Assembly (NCBI GenBank): GCA_017459865.1
Contig: JAFUCD010000028.1
Location: 27,804 to 91,803 of the forward strand
DNA length: 64,000 nt
Origin: Oscillospiraceae bacterium
Lineage (GTDB): Bacteria; Bacillota_A; Clostridia; Oscillospirales; Oscillospiraceae
Reading direction: 5' to 3'
Positions 23,407 to 32,900 of this stretch are shown here, piece after piece (positions within the stretch are counted from its first letter, which is position 1; every line of letters begins with the position of its first letter). The notes beneath the pieces are model-generated. The model had not been told where the DNA came from and did no database searches. It saw nothing but the letters and a program-made list of their open reading frames with translations. The position numbers and the translations under genes are program-made.

Positions 23407-25101
23407 TTACAGCACGACGCTGCCGTCGCCGCCGTCACCGCCGCCGCCGGGATCCGGCACGGGTTCGGGCTGCGGCACGACCGGCGTCGGCGTCTGGACC
23501 GGCGCGGGCGTTGCGGGCGTCGGGGTCTGCACCGGCGCGGGCGTGGAGGGATTGCTCGGCTGCGTCGTGGACGGCGCGGGCGTCGCCTTGGGCGCGGTGT
23601 CGTGCGTGTGATAGGTGCTGGTCGCCTCCTGCTCGCGGCTGATGAGCGTGCCGTCCGCCGCGTAGACGCAGCGATAGGTCGTCACGTTCAGACCGCCGAC
23701 CGCGCTCTCCATCTTGACATAGCTGCCGTCGACGTCCGTGCCCCAGATCTCGACTGTGATCGTGACGCCCGAGACATAGGCGTGGATCCGGATCGGGAAG
23801 GTGCGGCTGTTGACGAACACGAAGTCCGGCGAGCCCCAGCTGACCGTGGCGTCCATACCGGGCTCGATATAGCCGACGGAGAAATAGTGGTTCGTGCGGC
23901 TCGTGATCTGGAGATTCGCGACCATGGTGCAGTAATAGAGCGTGGAGGACACCTGGCAGATGCCGCCGCCGACCTCGGACACGACCTGCCCGTTGGCATA
24001 GGCGCCGGACTCCTTGAAGCCGTTGGCGGTCGTGCGCTGGCCGACCGTGTTGTTATAGCTGAAGCTCTCACCGGGCTGGAGCACAACGCCGTCGATGTGC
24101 TGCGCCGCGAGCGTGATGTTGTTCACGCGGTTGGCGCTGCTGCCGCCGAGAGACGTGGACTTGCTCGCCAGCAGATCGGCGTACAGCTCCGACACATCCC
24201 CCGCGCCGAAGCTCGCGGGCGTGAGTGTGACGGGGATGTGCACGGTGTCGCCGACCTCGGCCTCGTCCCAGAGCTTCTGCGCCTCGGCAACGTCAAAGGC
24301 GACGCCGGGCTTGCCCTCGACGATCTCCTGCGTCTCGTTGTCGTAATGCGCGTTGATCGGGTCGCCGCACACGCTGTCGTGCAGCGCCTGCATGTCGATG
24401 GTCGGCTCGCCGTCCGTGGGCTGCGTGAACTCCGCCTCTTGCACGTGGGCGTCCAGCTGCTCGATGATGAAGTCATAGACGGTCTCGGCATCGATGATAG
24501 AGCTGGAAGCGCCCTTGACGATGAGCAGCTCGGAGGCCTCCTCATCGATCTCGAAGCTGCCGGAATCGGCGAAGCGGTTGGCCTCCGCGGTCGCGGCCTC
24601 CGCCTTGGAGCGGATCGACGCCGTGTCGCGGTCGCCGCAGAGCGTATCGGCGAGATCCATCGGCGCGACGCGCGCGTGCAGCCAGGTAAAGAAATTCGTG
24701 AGGATGTTGCTGTCGTGCCCGTAGGCATAGGCGGCCTCCGCCGCCTCCTGCGCCGTGGAATGATAGCCCGTGTCCGCCGCCGTGATGGAGGCCTTCACGC
24801 TGCCGGGCAGCGTAACGGAGAGGACCTCCGCGGCGCCGCTGTCGAGCCCCGCGCTGCGGATGGTCTCGACCGCCTGCTCCTTCGTGAGCCCGGAGAGATC
24901 CAGACCCTGCAGCGAGACGTTCGGGAGGATCGTGTCCGCCCCGTTGACCGTCATGGCGCCGACGAGCATCACCAGCACCAGCACCGCCGCGACGCTGACG
25001 ATGGAGATCGCCGCGATCTTCGCGCCTCTTCCCCGCTTGGCGGTCTTGGGCGCTTTCGTCTTTTTGCCTTTCGGCTCTTTTGCCTTTTTTTGTTTCTTCA
25101 T
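23407..25101 (-). CDS. VanW family membrane protein
   Basis: The 564-residue product begins with a Lys-rich cytoplasmic tail and one transmembrane helix (about 29-50), then putative peptidoglycan-binding repeats, and a VanW domain (about 335-480) with FSYNNTVGQRTTANGFKESG and the strongly conserved VVSEVGGGICQVSSTLYYC. The C-terminus is a Pro/Thr repeat (TPAPVQTPTP) ending in Gly/Asp. VanW proteins accompany some vancomycin-resistance loci, but this family is mostly of unknown wall function. Its ATG is three bases after the hemW stop, so expression is coupled. Confidence 0.88.
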   Translation of the reverse strand: MKKQKKAKEPKGKKTKAPKTAKRGRGAKIAAISIVSVAAVLVLVMLVGAMTVNGADTILPNVSLQGLDLSGLTKEQAVETIRSAGLDSGAAEVLSVTLPGSVKASITAADTGYHSTAQEAAEAAYAYGHDSNILTNFFTWLHARVAPMDLADTLCGDRDTASIRSKAEAATAEANRFADSGSFEIDEEASELLIVKGASSSIIDAETVYDFIIEQLDAHVQEAEFTQPTDGEPTIDMQALHDSVCGDPINAHYDNETQEIVEGKPGVAFDVAEAQKLWDEAEVGDTVHIPVTLTPASFGAGDVSELYADLLASKSTSLGGSSANRVNNITLAAQHIDGVVLQPGESFSYNNTVGQRTTANGFKESGAYANGQVVSEVGGGICQVSSTLYYCTMVANLQITSRTNHYFSVGYIEPGMDATVSWGSPDFVFVNSRTFPIRIHAYVSGVTITVEIWGTDVDGSYVKMESAVGGLNVTTYRCVYAADGTLISREQEATSTYHTHDTAPKATPAPSTTQPSNPSTPAPVQTPTPATPAPVQTPTPVVPQPEPVPDPGGGGDGGDGSVVL

Positions 25102-25104
25102 AGC

Positions 25105-26388
25105 TTATCCCTGTTCCTTCAGGAGCACGCTCCTGCGATATGTGTCTTCAAAAGCCTCGTCGGTGCTGACGGGAAGCTCCTGCCGCTCGGCGCGGTCCAG
25201 CTCCGGCTGCATCCACGGCGCGCGCTCCGCCAGCTGATCGGTCTGCGCGTCCAGCAGCGCGCGGATCAGCGTGTTCGAGATCAGAAAGCCCGCAGGCGTG
25301 AAGTGCCAGCGTCCGTCCTCCTCGACCGCCCAGCCGCGGCGGACATAGTCGTCGAGCGTGTCGGCGATGCCGTCAAAGCTGCTGTTGTAAATGGCGGTGT
25401 ATTCCGCCTCGGAGACGCCGCGCGCGGTGCGCATGCCGAGCATGAGATACTCCGCGCCGCGCTCAAAGTCGCCGATCCTTTCGTATTCATCGAGCATGCC
25501 GCCGGAGACCGCGCCGCCGAGGACGCAGTTTACATAACGTTCGCGGTCGCGCACATAGCTGTAGCGCAGACCGTCCACGCAGGAGTGCGCGCCGGGCCCG
25601 AAGCCGACGTAGTCCTCCAGCCGCCAGTATTTCATATTGTGGCGGGATTCATAGCCGGTGATGCAGAAGTTTGAGATTTCGTACTGCCGGTAGCCGTACT
25701 GGCGGAGCGTCTCGACCATCGAGAGATACATGTCAGCCTGCGTGTCCTCGTCCGGAACGAGCGGGCTGTCGGCGTATTCCTCCGCCATCGGCGTGCCGGG
25801 CTCCAGCTTCAGTCCGTAGCCGGAGATGTGCTCGGGGTGCAGCTGCAGCGCGCGCATGAGCGTCTCTTCCCAATCGCTGCGCGTCTGGCTCGGCAGCCCG
25901 TAGATCAAATCCAGGCTGACGTTGTCAAAGCCGGCGGCGCGCGCGGCGTGCACCGCCATCTGCACCTGCTTGAAGTTGTGGCGTCTGCCGATGAGCTTCA
26001 GCAGATCGTTGTTCGCCGACTGCATGCCGATGCTCAGGCGGTTGACGCCCGCGCGGCGCAGCAGCCGCAGATCCTTCGGGCGCATGCTGTCGGGGTTGGC
26101 CTCCATGGTGATCTCGGCGTCCCGGAGCAGCCGCCCCGTGCTTTTGAGCGCGTCGAGCAGCTCCGTGATGCGCTTTGCGCCGTAATAGCTCGGCGTGCCG
26201 CCGCCGAAATAGACCGTGTCGATCACGTCGAACGGCAGCTGATCCAGCGTCTCTTCGATGTGCGACAGCAGCGCGCGCTGATAGCGCGGCATCTCCTTTT
26301 CGCACGCGGCGGAGGAATAGAAATCGCAGTAGCCGCACTTGCTGGCGCAAAACGGTATATGAATGTAAACACCCAGCGTGTCGGACAA
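25105..26388 (-). CDS. hemW: HemW-type radical SAM protein (heme chaperone)
   Basis: The 427-residue product has the radical SAM cluster motif CASKCGYCDF (residues 14-21) after YIHIPF, and TVYFGGGTPS for SAM binding. The fourth Cys found in coproporphyrinogen dehydrogenase HemN (CX3CX2CXC) is replaced by Phe, which marks HemW, a heme-trafficking protein. LIYGLPSQT and LKLEPGTPM also fit. The start is TTG with AGGAGG nine bases upstream. It leads an apparent operon hemW-vanW-metG-glycosidase. Confidence 0.9.
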   Translation of the reverse strand: MSDTLGVYIHIPFCASKCGYCDFYSSAACEKEMPRYQRALLSHIEETLDQLPFDVIDTVYFGGGTPSYYGAKRITELLDALKSTGRLLRDAEITMEANPDSMRPKDLRLLRRAGVNRLSIGMQSANNDLLKLIGRRHNFKQVQMAVHAARAAGFDNVSLDLIYGLPSQTRSDWEETLMRALQLHPEHISGYGLKLEPGTPMAEEYADSPLVPDEDTQADMYLSMVETLRQYGYRQYEISNFCITGYESRHNMKYWRLEDYVGFGPGAHSCVDGLRYSYVRDRERYVNCVLGGAVSGGMLDEYERIGDFERGAEYLMLGMRTARGVSEAEYTAIYNSSFDGIADTLDDYVRRGWAVEEDGRWHFTPAGFLISNTLIRALLDAQTDQLAERAPWMQPELDRAERQELPVSTDEAFEDTYRRSVLLKEQG

Positions 26389-26410
26389 AGCGAGTTCCTC
26401 CTTCCTGCCT

Positions 26411-26550
26411 CGCAGAGTTTGCAGCGCGCACGCTGCAAAAGAATTTCAATCATTTTTGCCGCGCGGCTTCTGCCGGGTGGCAAAAATTCCGCTCGCGGAG
26501 CGCAGAGTCCTCTCGGTCAAAAGCACAGCTTTTGAGGCCGAGGACTCTGT
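26411..26550 (+). repeat. R2 hairpin element, copy b
   Basis: Order: GCAGAGTTTGC, a GC hairpin (GCAGCGCGCACGCTGC), linker CAATC, hairpin ATTTTTGCC/GGCAAAAAT (26451-26459 with 26477-26485 approximately), then a long third hairpin in which CAGAGTCCTC (26502-26511) pairs with the end at about 26538-26548 around a CAAAAGC/GCTTTTG core. It fills the htpG-hemW interval, antisense to those genes. Confidence 0.6.
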
Positions 26551-26571
26551 GCACAGCGCAATCCCCTCAGA

Positions 26572-26594
26572 ATAAAAAGGCGCAGCCTTTTAAT
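26572..26594 (-). terminator. Possible terminator overlapping the htpG stop
   Basis: AAAAGGC pairs with GCCTTTT around a three-base loop, followed on the minus strand by TTATT. The stem includes the stop codon, so it is short and moderately convincing. Confidence 0.45.
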
Positions 26595-28512
26595 TCTGAA
26601 TGAGCGAGCAGACCAACTCGGAATACGCCGCCGGATCCTCCAGCGTGTCGCCCGCGATCAGCAGCGCCTGCGCGTGCAGGATCTTCGCGATCTTCGCGGC
26701 CTTCTCCTTGTCGTCCTCGGCGAACGCCTCGGCCATGGCCTGATAGGCCGGGTGCGCGGCGTTGAACTCGAGGATGCGGATGGCCTTCAGGTGCTCGGGC
26801 GCACCGGGCATATTGCGGAAATAGCGCTCCATCTCGAGCGTGACGCCGCCCTCCGTGGAGAGGCACACGGCGCCGGAGACGAGCTTGTGGCTCAGCACCG
26901 CGCGCTCGATGGCGTCGCCGAGCGTCTCCTTGACGAAGGCGAGCAGCTCCTTGGCCTCGGCCTCCTTGGCCTCGGTCTCCTTCTTCTGCTCCTCGGTCTC
27001 GAGGCCGAGGTCCTCAACGGCGATGTTGCAGAAGGGCTTGTCGTCGTAGCGCTTGAGCGTATCGACGAGATATTCATCGAACTGCGAGGTCATGCACAGG
27101 ACCTCATAGCCCTTCTCGCGCAGGAGCTCGGCCTGCGGCAGGCTCATCAGACGGCGGACGCTGTCGCCGCAGGCATAGTAGATCTTCTCCTGCTCGGCGG
27201 GCATGGCGTCGACGTATTCCTTGAAGGAGACGAGCTTGGTGTCGCTGACATTGTACAGCAGCAGGTCCTTGATATCGTCGACCTTGTCGCCGTACTCGCT
27301 GATGGCGCCCGTGCGCAGGACCATGCCGAAGGCGTTGTAGAACTTCTCATACTTCTCGCGGTCATTGCGCATGAGCTTGACGAGCTCGTTTTTCATCTTC
27401 TTGCCGAGGTTCGTGGCGATGAGCTTGAGCTGGCGGTCGTGCTGCAGGGTCTCGCGGGAGATGTTCAGCGTCAGATCCGGGCTGTCCACGACGCCGCGCG
27501 CGAAGGCGTAGCAGTCGGGCAGGAGCTCGGTGCACTTATCCATGATCATGACGCCGGAGCTGTAGAGCTCCAGACCCGGCTCGCTCTCGCGGGTGTAGAA
27601 CTGCTGGGGGGTCTTCGACGGGACGAACAGCAGCGCGCGGTAGCTGATCAGACCCTCGGCGTTGACGCGGATGACGGCGAGCGGGTCGTCCTCATCGCGA
27701 TATTTTTCCTTATAGAACGCGATGCACTCCTCGTCGGTCGCCTCGGCGCGGCTGCGCTGCCAGATGGGCACCATGGAGTTGACGGTCTCGGCGACGGTGA
27801 TGTTCTCCAGCTTCGTCTTGGGCTTGCCGTTTTCGTCGACCTCGCCGGTCTCGACCATCTCGCTGCGCTCCACGTCCATGACGATGGGCCAGCGGACATA
27901 GTCGGAGTACTTCTTGATGAGCATCATGAGCTTCCAGTTTTCGAGATAGGTGCTGTACTTCTCGGTCTCGTCGTCAGGCTTGATGTGCATGATCACGTCG
28001 GTGCCGACGGTGTCCTTCTCGGCGGTGTTCACCGTATAGCCGTCGACGCCGGAGGACTCCCAGCGGAACGCCTCGTCGGAGCCATAGGCCTTCGTGATGA
28101 CGGTGACGCGGTCGGAGACCATGAACGAGCTGTAGAAGCCGACGCCGAACTGACCGATGATGTCGATGGCGGCGTTCTCCTGCTCCTCCTCCTCGAGTCC
28201 GTCCTTGAACTTCAGCGAGCCGGAGCGCGCGATGACGCCGAGGTTGTTTTCCAGCTCCTCCTTCGTCATGCCGATGCCGTTGTCGGAGACGGTGATGAGG
28301 CGGTTTTCCTTGTCGACGGTGATGCGGATGCGGAAGTCTCCGCGCTCCATGCCGACGTTCTCGTCCGTGAGCGAGCGGTAGCAGAGCTTGTCGATCGCGT
28401 CGGACGCGTTGGAGATGATCTCACGCAGGAAGATCTCCTTGTGCGTGTAGATCGAGTTGATCATCATGTCCAGGAGCTTCTTGGACTCTGTCTTGAACTG
28501 TTTCTTTGCCAT
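26590..28512 (-). CDS. htpG: Hsp90 chaperone HtpG
   Basis: The 640-residue product is bacterial Hsp90: the GHKL ATPase domain (FLREIISNASDAIDKL, DNGIGM, GQFGVGFYSSFMV) at about 1-220, the middle domain (KTPQQFYTRESEPGLELYSSGVMI) and a C-terminal dimerisation domain. It folds and protects client proteins under stress. GGAGG and a TTGAAA/TATAAT promoter precede it; I see no CIRCE operator. It is divergent from the HAD gene at 28671. Confidence 0.97.
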   Translation of the reverse strand: MAKKQFKTESKKLLDMMINSIYTHKEIFLREIISNASDAIDKLCYRSLTDENVGMERGDFRIRITVDKENRLITVSDNGIGMTKEELENNLGVIARSGSLKFKDGLEEEEQENAAIDIIGQFGVGFYSSFMVSDRVTVITKAYGSDEAFRWESSGVDGYTVNTAEKDTVGTDVIMHIKPDDETEKYSTYLENWKLMMLIKKYSDYVRWPIVMDVERSEMVETGEVDENGKPKTKLENITVAETVNSMVPIWQRSRAEATDEECIAFYKEKYRDEDDPLAVIRVNAEGLISYRALLFVPSKTPQQFYTRESEPGLELYSSGVMIMDKCTELLPDCYAFARGVVDSPDLTLNISRETLQHDRQLKLIATNLGKKMKNELVKLMRNDREKYEKFYNAFGMVLRTGAISEYGDKVDDIKDLLLYNVSDTKLVSFKEYVDAMPAEQEKIYYACGDSVRRLMSLPQAELLREKGYEVLCMTSQFDEYLVDTLKRYDDKPFCNIAVEDLGLETEEQKKETEAKEAEAKELLAFVKETLGDAIERAVLSHKLVSGAVCLSTEGGVTLEMERYFRNMPGAPEHLKAIRILEFNAAHPAYQAMAEAFAEDDKEKAAKIAKILHAQALLIAGDTLEDPAAYSELVCSLIQN

Positions 28513-28553
28513 GTATATGCCTCCAAAATCACTAAATACAATTTAACCAGATT

Positions 28554-28582
28554 ATTATACACCACCACAAATCAATTTTCAA
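28554..28582 (-). promoter_or_regulatory. Promoter of htpG
   Basis: TTGAAA (28577-28582) and TATAAT (28554-28559) on the minus strand, 17-base spacer. Confidence 0.7.
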
Positions 28583-28606
28583 CCATGCATTTGGCACAAT
28601 CTGCTC

Positions 28607-28635
28607 TTGTCGAATAACAGATTTTAGGGTATAAT
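28607..28635 (+). promoter_or_regulatory. Promoter of the NagD-like gene
   Basis: TTGTCG (28607-28612) and TATAAT (28630-28635), 17-base spacer, divergent from the htpG promoter. Confidence 0.7.
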
Positions 28636-28670
28636 GGCCTTGCATCAACCATAGAGAGGAATGAGCCCCA

Positions 28671-29501
28671 ATGAACAATTATGACAGACTCATCAACACC
28701 CGCCTGTTCCTGCTGGACATGGACGGAACGCTCTATCTCGGGGACGACGTATTTCCCGGCGCGATCGACTTCATCCACTCCATTTCGGAGACGGGCCGCA
28801 ACTACATCTATCTGACGAACAACTCCTCCCGCGCGGGCGTGGACTACATCACGCGGCTGCGCAGGCTCGGCTTCCCCTGCGAGGCGGAGAACGTGTTCAC
28901 CTCCGGCATGGCGACCGGTGAATACTTAAACCAGAACCACCCCGGCGCGAAGGTCTATCTCGCCGGCACGAAGGCGTTTTACCGCGAGCTGCAGAGCTAT
29001 GGCATCGATCTTGTGAACGACGAGAACGGTCACACGGACGTGACGGACGTGGACGTCGTCGTGCAGGGCTTCGACACCGAGCTCGTGTATGAAAAGCTGG
29101 ATCTGGCGTGCCACTTCCTGCGCCGCGGCGCGACCTTCATCGCCGCGAACCCCGACTGGGTCTGCCCGATGCCGGCGGACGAGGTCCTGCCCGACTGCGG
29201 CAGCATCTGCGCCCTGCTGACCGCCGCGAGCGGCGTGAAGCCGAACTACATCGGCAAGCCCAACCGCAACATGATCGACGTCATCAGCAAGATGACCGGC
29301 ATCCCGAACGAGAACATCTGCGCCGTGGGCGACCGTCTGTACACGGACATCGCGGTCGCGAAGAACGCGGGCAGCGTCTCGGTGTGCGTGCTCTCGGGCG
29401 AGAGCAGCGAGGCCGACATCGAGGCCAGCGACGTCAAGCCCGACTACGTCCTGAAGGACGTCGCCGAGATCGCAAAGATCCTCCGCGCGGCACAGAAGTA
29501 A
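28671..29501 (+). CDS. HAD phosphatase, NagD/4-nitrophenylphosphatase type
   Basis: The 276-residue product is a HAD class IIA phosphatase. LFLLDMDGTLYLGDDV holds the nucleophile Asp, YLTNNSSR is motif II, GKPNRNMI with Lys is motif III, and CAVGDRLYTDIAVAKNAG is motif IV; the cap (about 85-190) has ANPDWVCP typical of NagD. Substrates are small phosphomonoesters of unknown identity. It is monocistronic, with promoter and terminator both visible. Confidence 0.9.
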   Translation: MNNYDRLINTRLFLLDMDGTLYLGDDVFPGAIDFIHSISETGRNYIYLTNNSSRAGVDYITRLRRLGFPCEAENVFTSGMATGEYLNQNHPGAKVYLAGTKAFYRELQSYGIDLVNDENGHTDVTDVDVVVQGFDTELVYEKLDLACHFLRRGATFIAANPDWVCPMPADEVLPDCGSICALLTAASGVKPNYIGKPNRNMIDVISKMTGIPNENICAVGDRLYTDIAVAKNAGSVSVCVLSGESSEADIEASDVKPDYVLKDVAEIAKILRAAQK

Positions 29502-29519
29502 AAAACTGAAAAAGAAAAG

Positions 29520-29555
29520 ACCGATCCGGTGCCGCAAGGCTTCGGATCGGTTTTT
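29520..29555 (+). terminator. Terminator of the NagD-like gene
   Basis: A 9-bp stem (ACCGATCCG at 29520-29528 with 29543-29551) followed by TTTTT. Confidence 0.8.
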
Positions 29556-29561
29556 CCGCGC

Positions 29562-29593
29562 AAAAAGACCATGCCGAACGGCATGGTCTTTTT
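29562..29593. terminator. Bidirectional terminator
   Basis: A perfect 14-bp stem (29562-29575 with 29580-29593) with loop GAAC, flanked by A5 and T6, ends the giant-protein operon on the minus strand and can back up the preceding terminator. Confidence 0.85.
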
Positions 29594-29607
29594 TGGATTG
29601 AGATGTT

Positions 29608-29895
29608 TCAGGATATAAAGAACGAATCCGATGTTAGGAAAGAGTTGTAACAATCCAAACCCAGCGCAGAGAGATGCGCATAGTCCCACAAGTCCGGAAA
29701 CTCTGCGAGATCAGTTTGCAACCACATGCTTTGTGCATCTTCGTTGCAATTCATCCCAAAAATGACGAGTCCATTATAATTTTGTTCTCCACATCCTTGT
29801 GCCTGAAAAACAACAGCAACCTGACACGCCGCAATGTGCTCTGCAAGCTTAAATGACTCAGCGTAGAGCGCTGGTTTACGATATTCTTTTTTCAT
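29608..29895 (-). CDS. Small Cys-containing peptide of unknown function
   Basis: The 95-residue product starts MKKEYRKPALYAESFKLAEH then IAACQVAVVFQAQGC. Short Firmicutes proteins that share a K-Y-x-K-P-x-L..ES(F)xLxEHIA opening followed by Cys residues are familiar to me, but without known function; the layout recalls a leader plus core of a modified peptide. GGAG is ten bases before the chosen ATG. It begins only 18 bases after the stop of the giant surface protein gene and is probably co-transcribed. No modification enzyme gene is nearby, so a RiPP assignment is speculative. Confidence 0.6.
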   Translation of the reverse strand: MKKEYRKPALYAESFKLAEHIAACQVAVVFQAQGCGEQNYNGLVIFGMNCNEDAQSMWLQTDLAEFPDLWDYAHLSALGLDCYNSFLTSDSFFIS

Positions 29896-29913
29896 AGATT
29901 TCACGCTCCAGTC

Positions 29914-32900
29914 TTACCAATTGCCGAGACCGCTGAACAGGCTGTTGAGCGCGCTCAAGAGCAGCTTGAAGAGCGTCTTCAGGATGTTCGCCGGGTTGAA
30001 CGCGTCGTCGTTCCAGGTCGGCTTGTCGGGCGTAGGATCGTCCGGCGTATCCGGCTCATCCGGGGTGTCGGGCTCGTCGGGAACCACCGGCGTGTCGGGA
30101 TCGACGCCGTTGTTTGCAGCCAGCTTAACCGTATCCATCGTGACCGGCTCAAAAACCAGCGTCATGACATCCGCGAGCGCCATCGGGAGCGCGCCATCGC
30201 TGAGAGCGCTGGAGCCGGCGGGCGTTGCACGATAGGCAGTATAGATCGCCTCGCTGCCGGTGAGCTTCAGATTCGTCAGAGAGATCATGGTGTTGCCGAC
30301 ATTCGTGATCGTCACGCTGTTGTCGGTGATCCAGGAACTGTCGATCTCATAATAGAGATCCAGATTCGACGTGATCGGAACATCATGTCCGTTGATTTGT
30401 ACTCTGGCGTCAAGATCCTCAGCGCTGAAGTCCGTGACTTCCGGAGCGCTCATTCCGATCCAAAGCTTGCAGCCGGCGGCCGTCGTCGTAAGCTGGAAGG
30501 TAACAGCCTGGCCATCCTTTGCTGCCTGTGCTTCTACGCCGTTTTCGGAATCCGCCTCTACCGCAGCCTTCGGTCCATCCAGGTAGATCTCATTTTTCGG
30601 GCTGTTTGCCTTATAGGCGTCGAACTTGTTTTGATAATAGTTGACCTGCTTGATGGTTGCGCCCTCGGTGTCCTTGTCGACAACATTGCCTTTGGCATCC
30701 ACATAGATGAAGTTGCCCTCTTCATCGGTCGCATTCACAAGCTGCACCAGCTTGCTGCTGTCGTCCACAAACAGCGCACCAACAACCGCATTCGTCATAT
30801 CATCATGCGTGAAGGAACTATACGTACTAGCGTCATTCACGAGCGCCTCATGCAGGCTTACGAACGCGGCGTATTTCTCCTTGGTGTTGTTGTATGCAGA
30901 CTGGTCTTCGACAGCGCTGTAGACGCGCACGCCGTCGAGCTTGTAGCCCGATGTGCTCAGAACATTCAGAAGCAGCGTGTGCTCGCCATAGGCGAGATCG
31001 CGATAGCTCACAGTCGGTACATTGTAGCGCGTGGTATTGGACTGGTGGCGGATGGTCTTCAGATTAGCGCCGTCAAGCTTCGCCTGCACATAGCCGCCGG
31101 ATGCCATGTCATAGGTCGTGCAGTAAACGTCGATACCGGTGCCGATGAACGTGATCGTGTACTGACCCTTGTTCATATCAATCGTTGCGGTCTTGCCGGG
31201 CAGGCTGGATGTATCGACGCGGAGCTCGCCTGTCTCGGCGTCCGCAGTCGGTGTCACCGGAGTTGCGTTCTCCTTGCTCAGATCGTCATCAAAATACACG
31301 CTGGCAGCGGGAATGACGTTCACCTTGGTCGGTTTGCTCTGGTTGGCTTCCTTGTAATACACACCCGTGTTGACCTCGGCAAAGCCGGTAAAGTTATACA
31401 GGTCATCGCTGGTCGGATGATACTGCTTGTTGCGGTTCATGCCGGGTGTGAAGAAGAGGCTGCTGCCGGTCTTCGCAAACTCGCCGCCGGGTGTGTACAT
31501 CGCCTCAAAGGACTCGACATTGTCCTGTCCCGAGACCAGTGTCTTGGTGTTGTACTCCAACACGATATTGCGCGTCGGGATCTCGACCGGCGCGAACACG
31601 GCATAGTAACTGACATCCGCACCGTTGATCGGATCAAGCTGTGTGGTGACGTCAGCGGCTACGTATTCATCGCCGTGCTGCCGGTGCATCGCTTCGGTAT
31701 ACCAGCCGGCAAAGAAGTATGTGTACTGGCTATCCGCTGTCTTGGCCGGCGTGCTGCCGCCGTAGACCGGATAATCTCCGTTGGCGAGGTGATCCTGCTC
31801 ATAGAGCTTCGTGGAGCCGTTGTACCATGTCGCGGTGTAGAAGTAGCTCGTCTCGGACGAGAAGTGCGCGTAGAAGATGCGGTCGGCAGCTACAATCGCG
31901 TATTCTCTGAAGTCGCCGTAGCTCGTGACCACGTCGGTCTCCGCGTCGCGAGTCGCCGCGATCGCAAGAGCGCCGCCCTGCGTCGTGCTCCAGCCGTCGA
32001 ACTTGTATGTGGTGCGACTGTCGTCGGTCTCCTCCGGCGCCTTGGTCGGCTCTGTGCCGTCATAGACGGGGACCGTCCCCTTCATCAGATCGACATCCTG
32101 ATCGTACTGCTCAGAGGAGCCGTCCTCGCTGACCCATGTGACCGTGTAGCCGGGCACGTTGATATACGGGCGGTTGAACGCCTCGATCAGGGTGACCTCG
32201 CCGGATTCCGGATCCTTATAGTACAGGCCGGACTGAGCGGTATTGGAGTAGAGCTGCTCGCCCACCTTGTTCGGGGTCACGCCGTCGATCACCACGCGGA
32301 TGCGCGCGGCGTTGCCGAGATTGGACTCACGCACATACTTACGACCGAAGTCAAAGTAGTTGACCTGCACTTTCTTGCCGTTCCAGACGACCTCGACATC
32401 GGCGGTGCCCGCAGCGATGTCGGCGGCGCTGCCCTGATCCAGCGGCGTCGTGCTCTCTTCAAAGACGGGGCTGCCGTTGTTCCAGTCGGTCATCAGGTCG
32501 GCATAGACCGTGACGTGATTGTTCGTCGCGGAGAGATCGGAGGGCAGATCGAAGTCCGCGCTGATCTCATCCATGACGTACACGGTATCCTCGGTGTAGG
32601 CAGAGCCGTTCGTGACCGTGACGTCCTCACTAATGAGAGAACCCGCGATCTTATTGAAGACGCTGTTCAGCTCGGCGGCGTTGGTGGCGGTCATATAATA
32701 ACTGCCTTCGTTTGCCGTAGCGCCGGAGAGCGTATAGAACTGGTAACGGGACTCACCTGCGCTGGTGGTGCTGCCGTCCTGCAGCGCCGGGTTACGGATG
32801 CTGCGGTCGGAGTCGAACCAGCGATACTCATAGACGATCTTGTCGCCGCCCTGCGTGTAGTAGGTCGTGCCGATCTGAACGTCCTCGCCGTTGACGGTGC

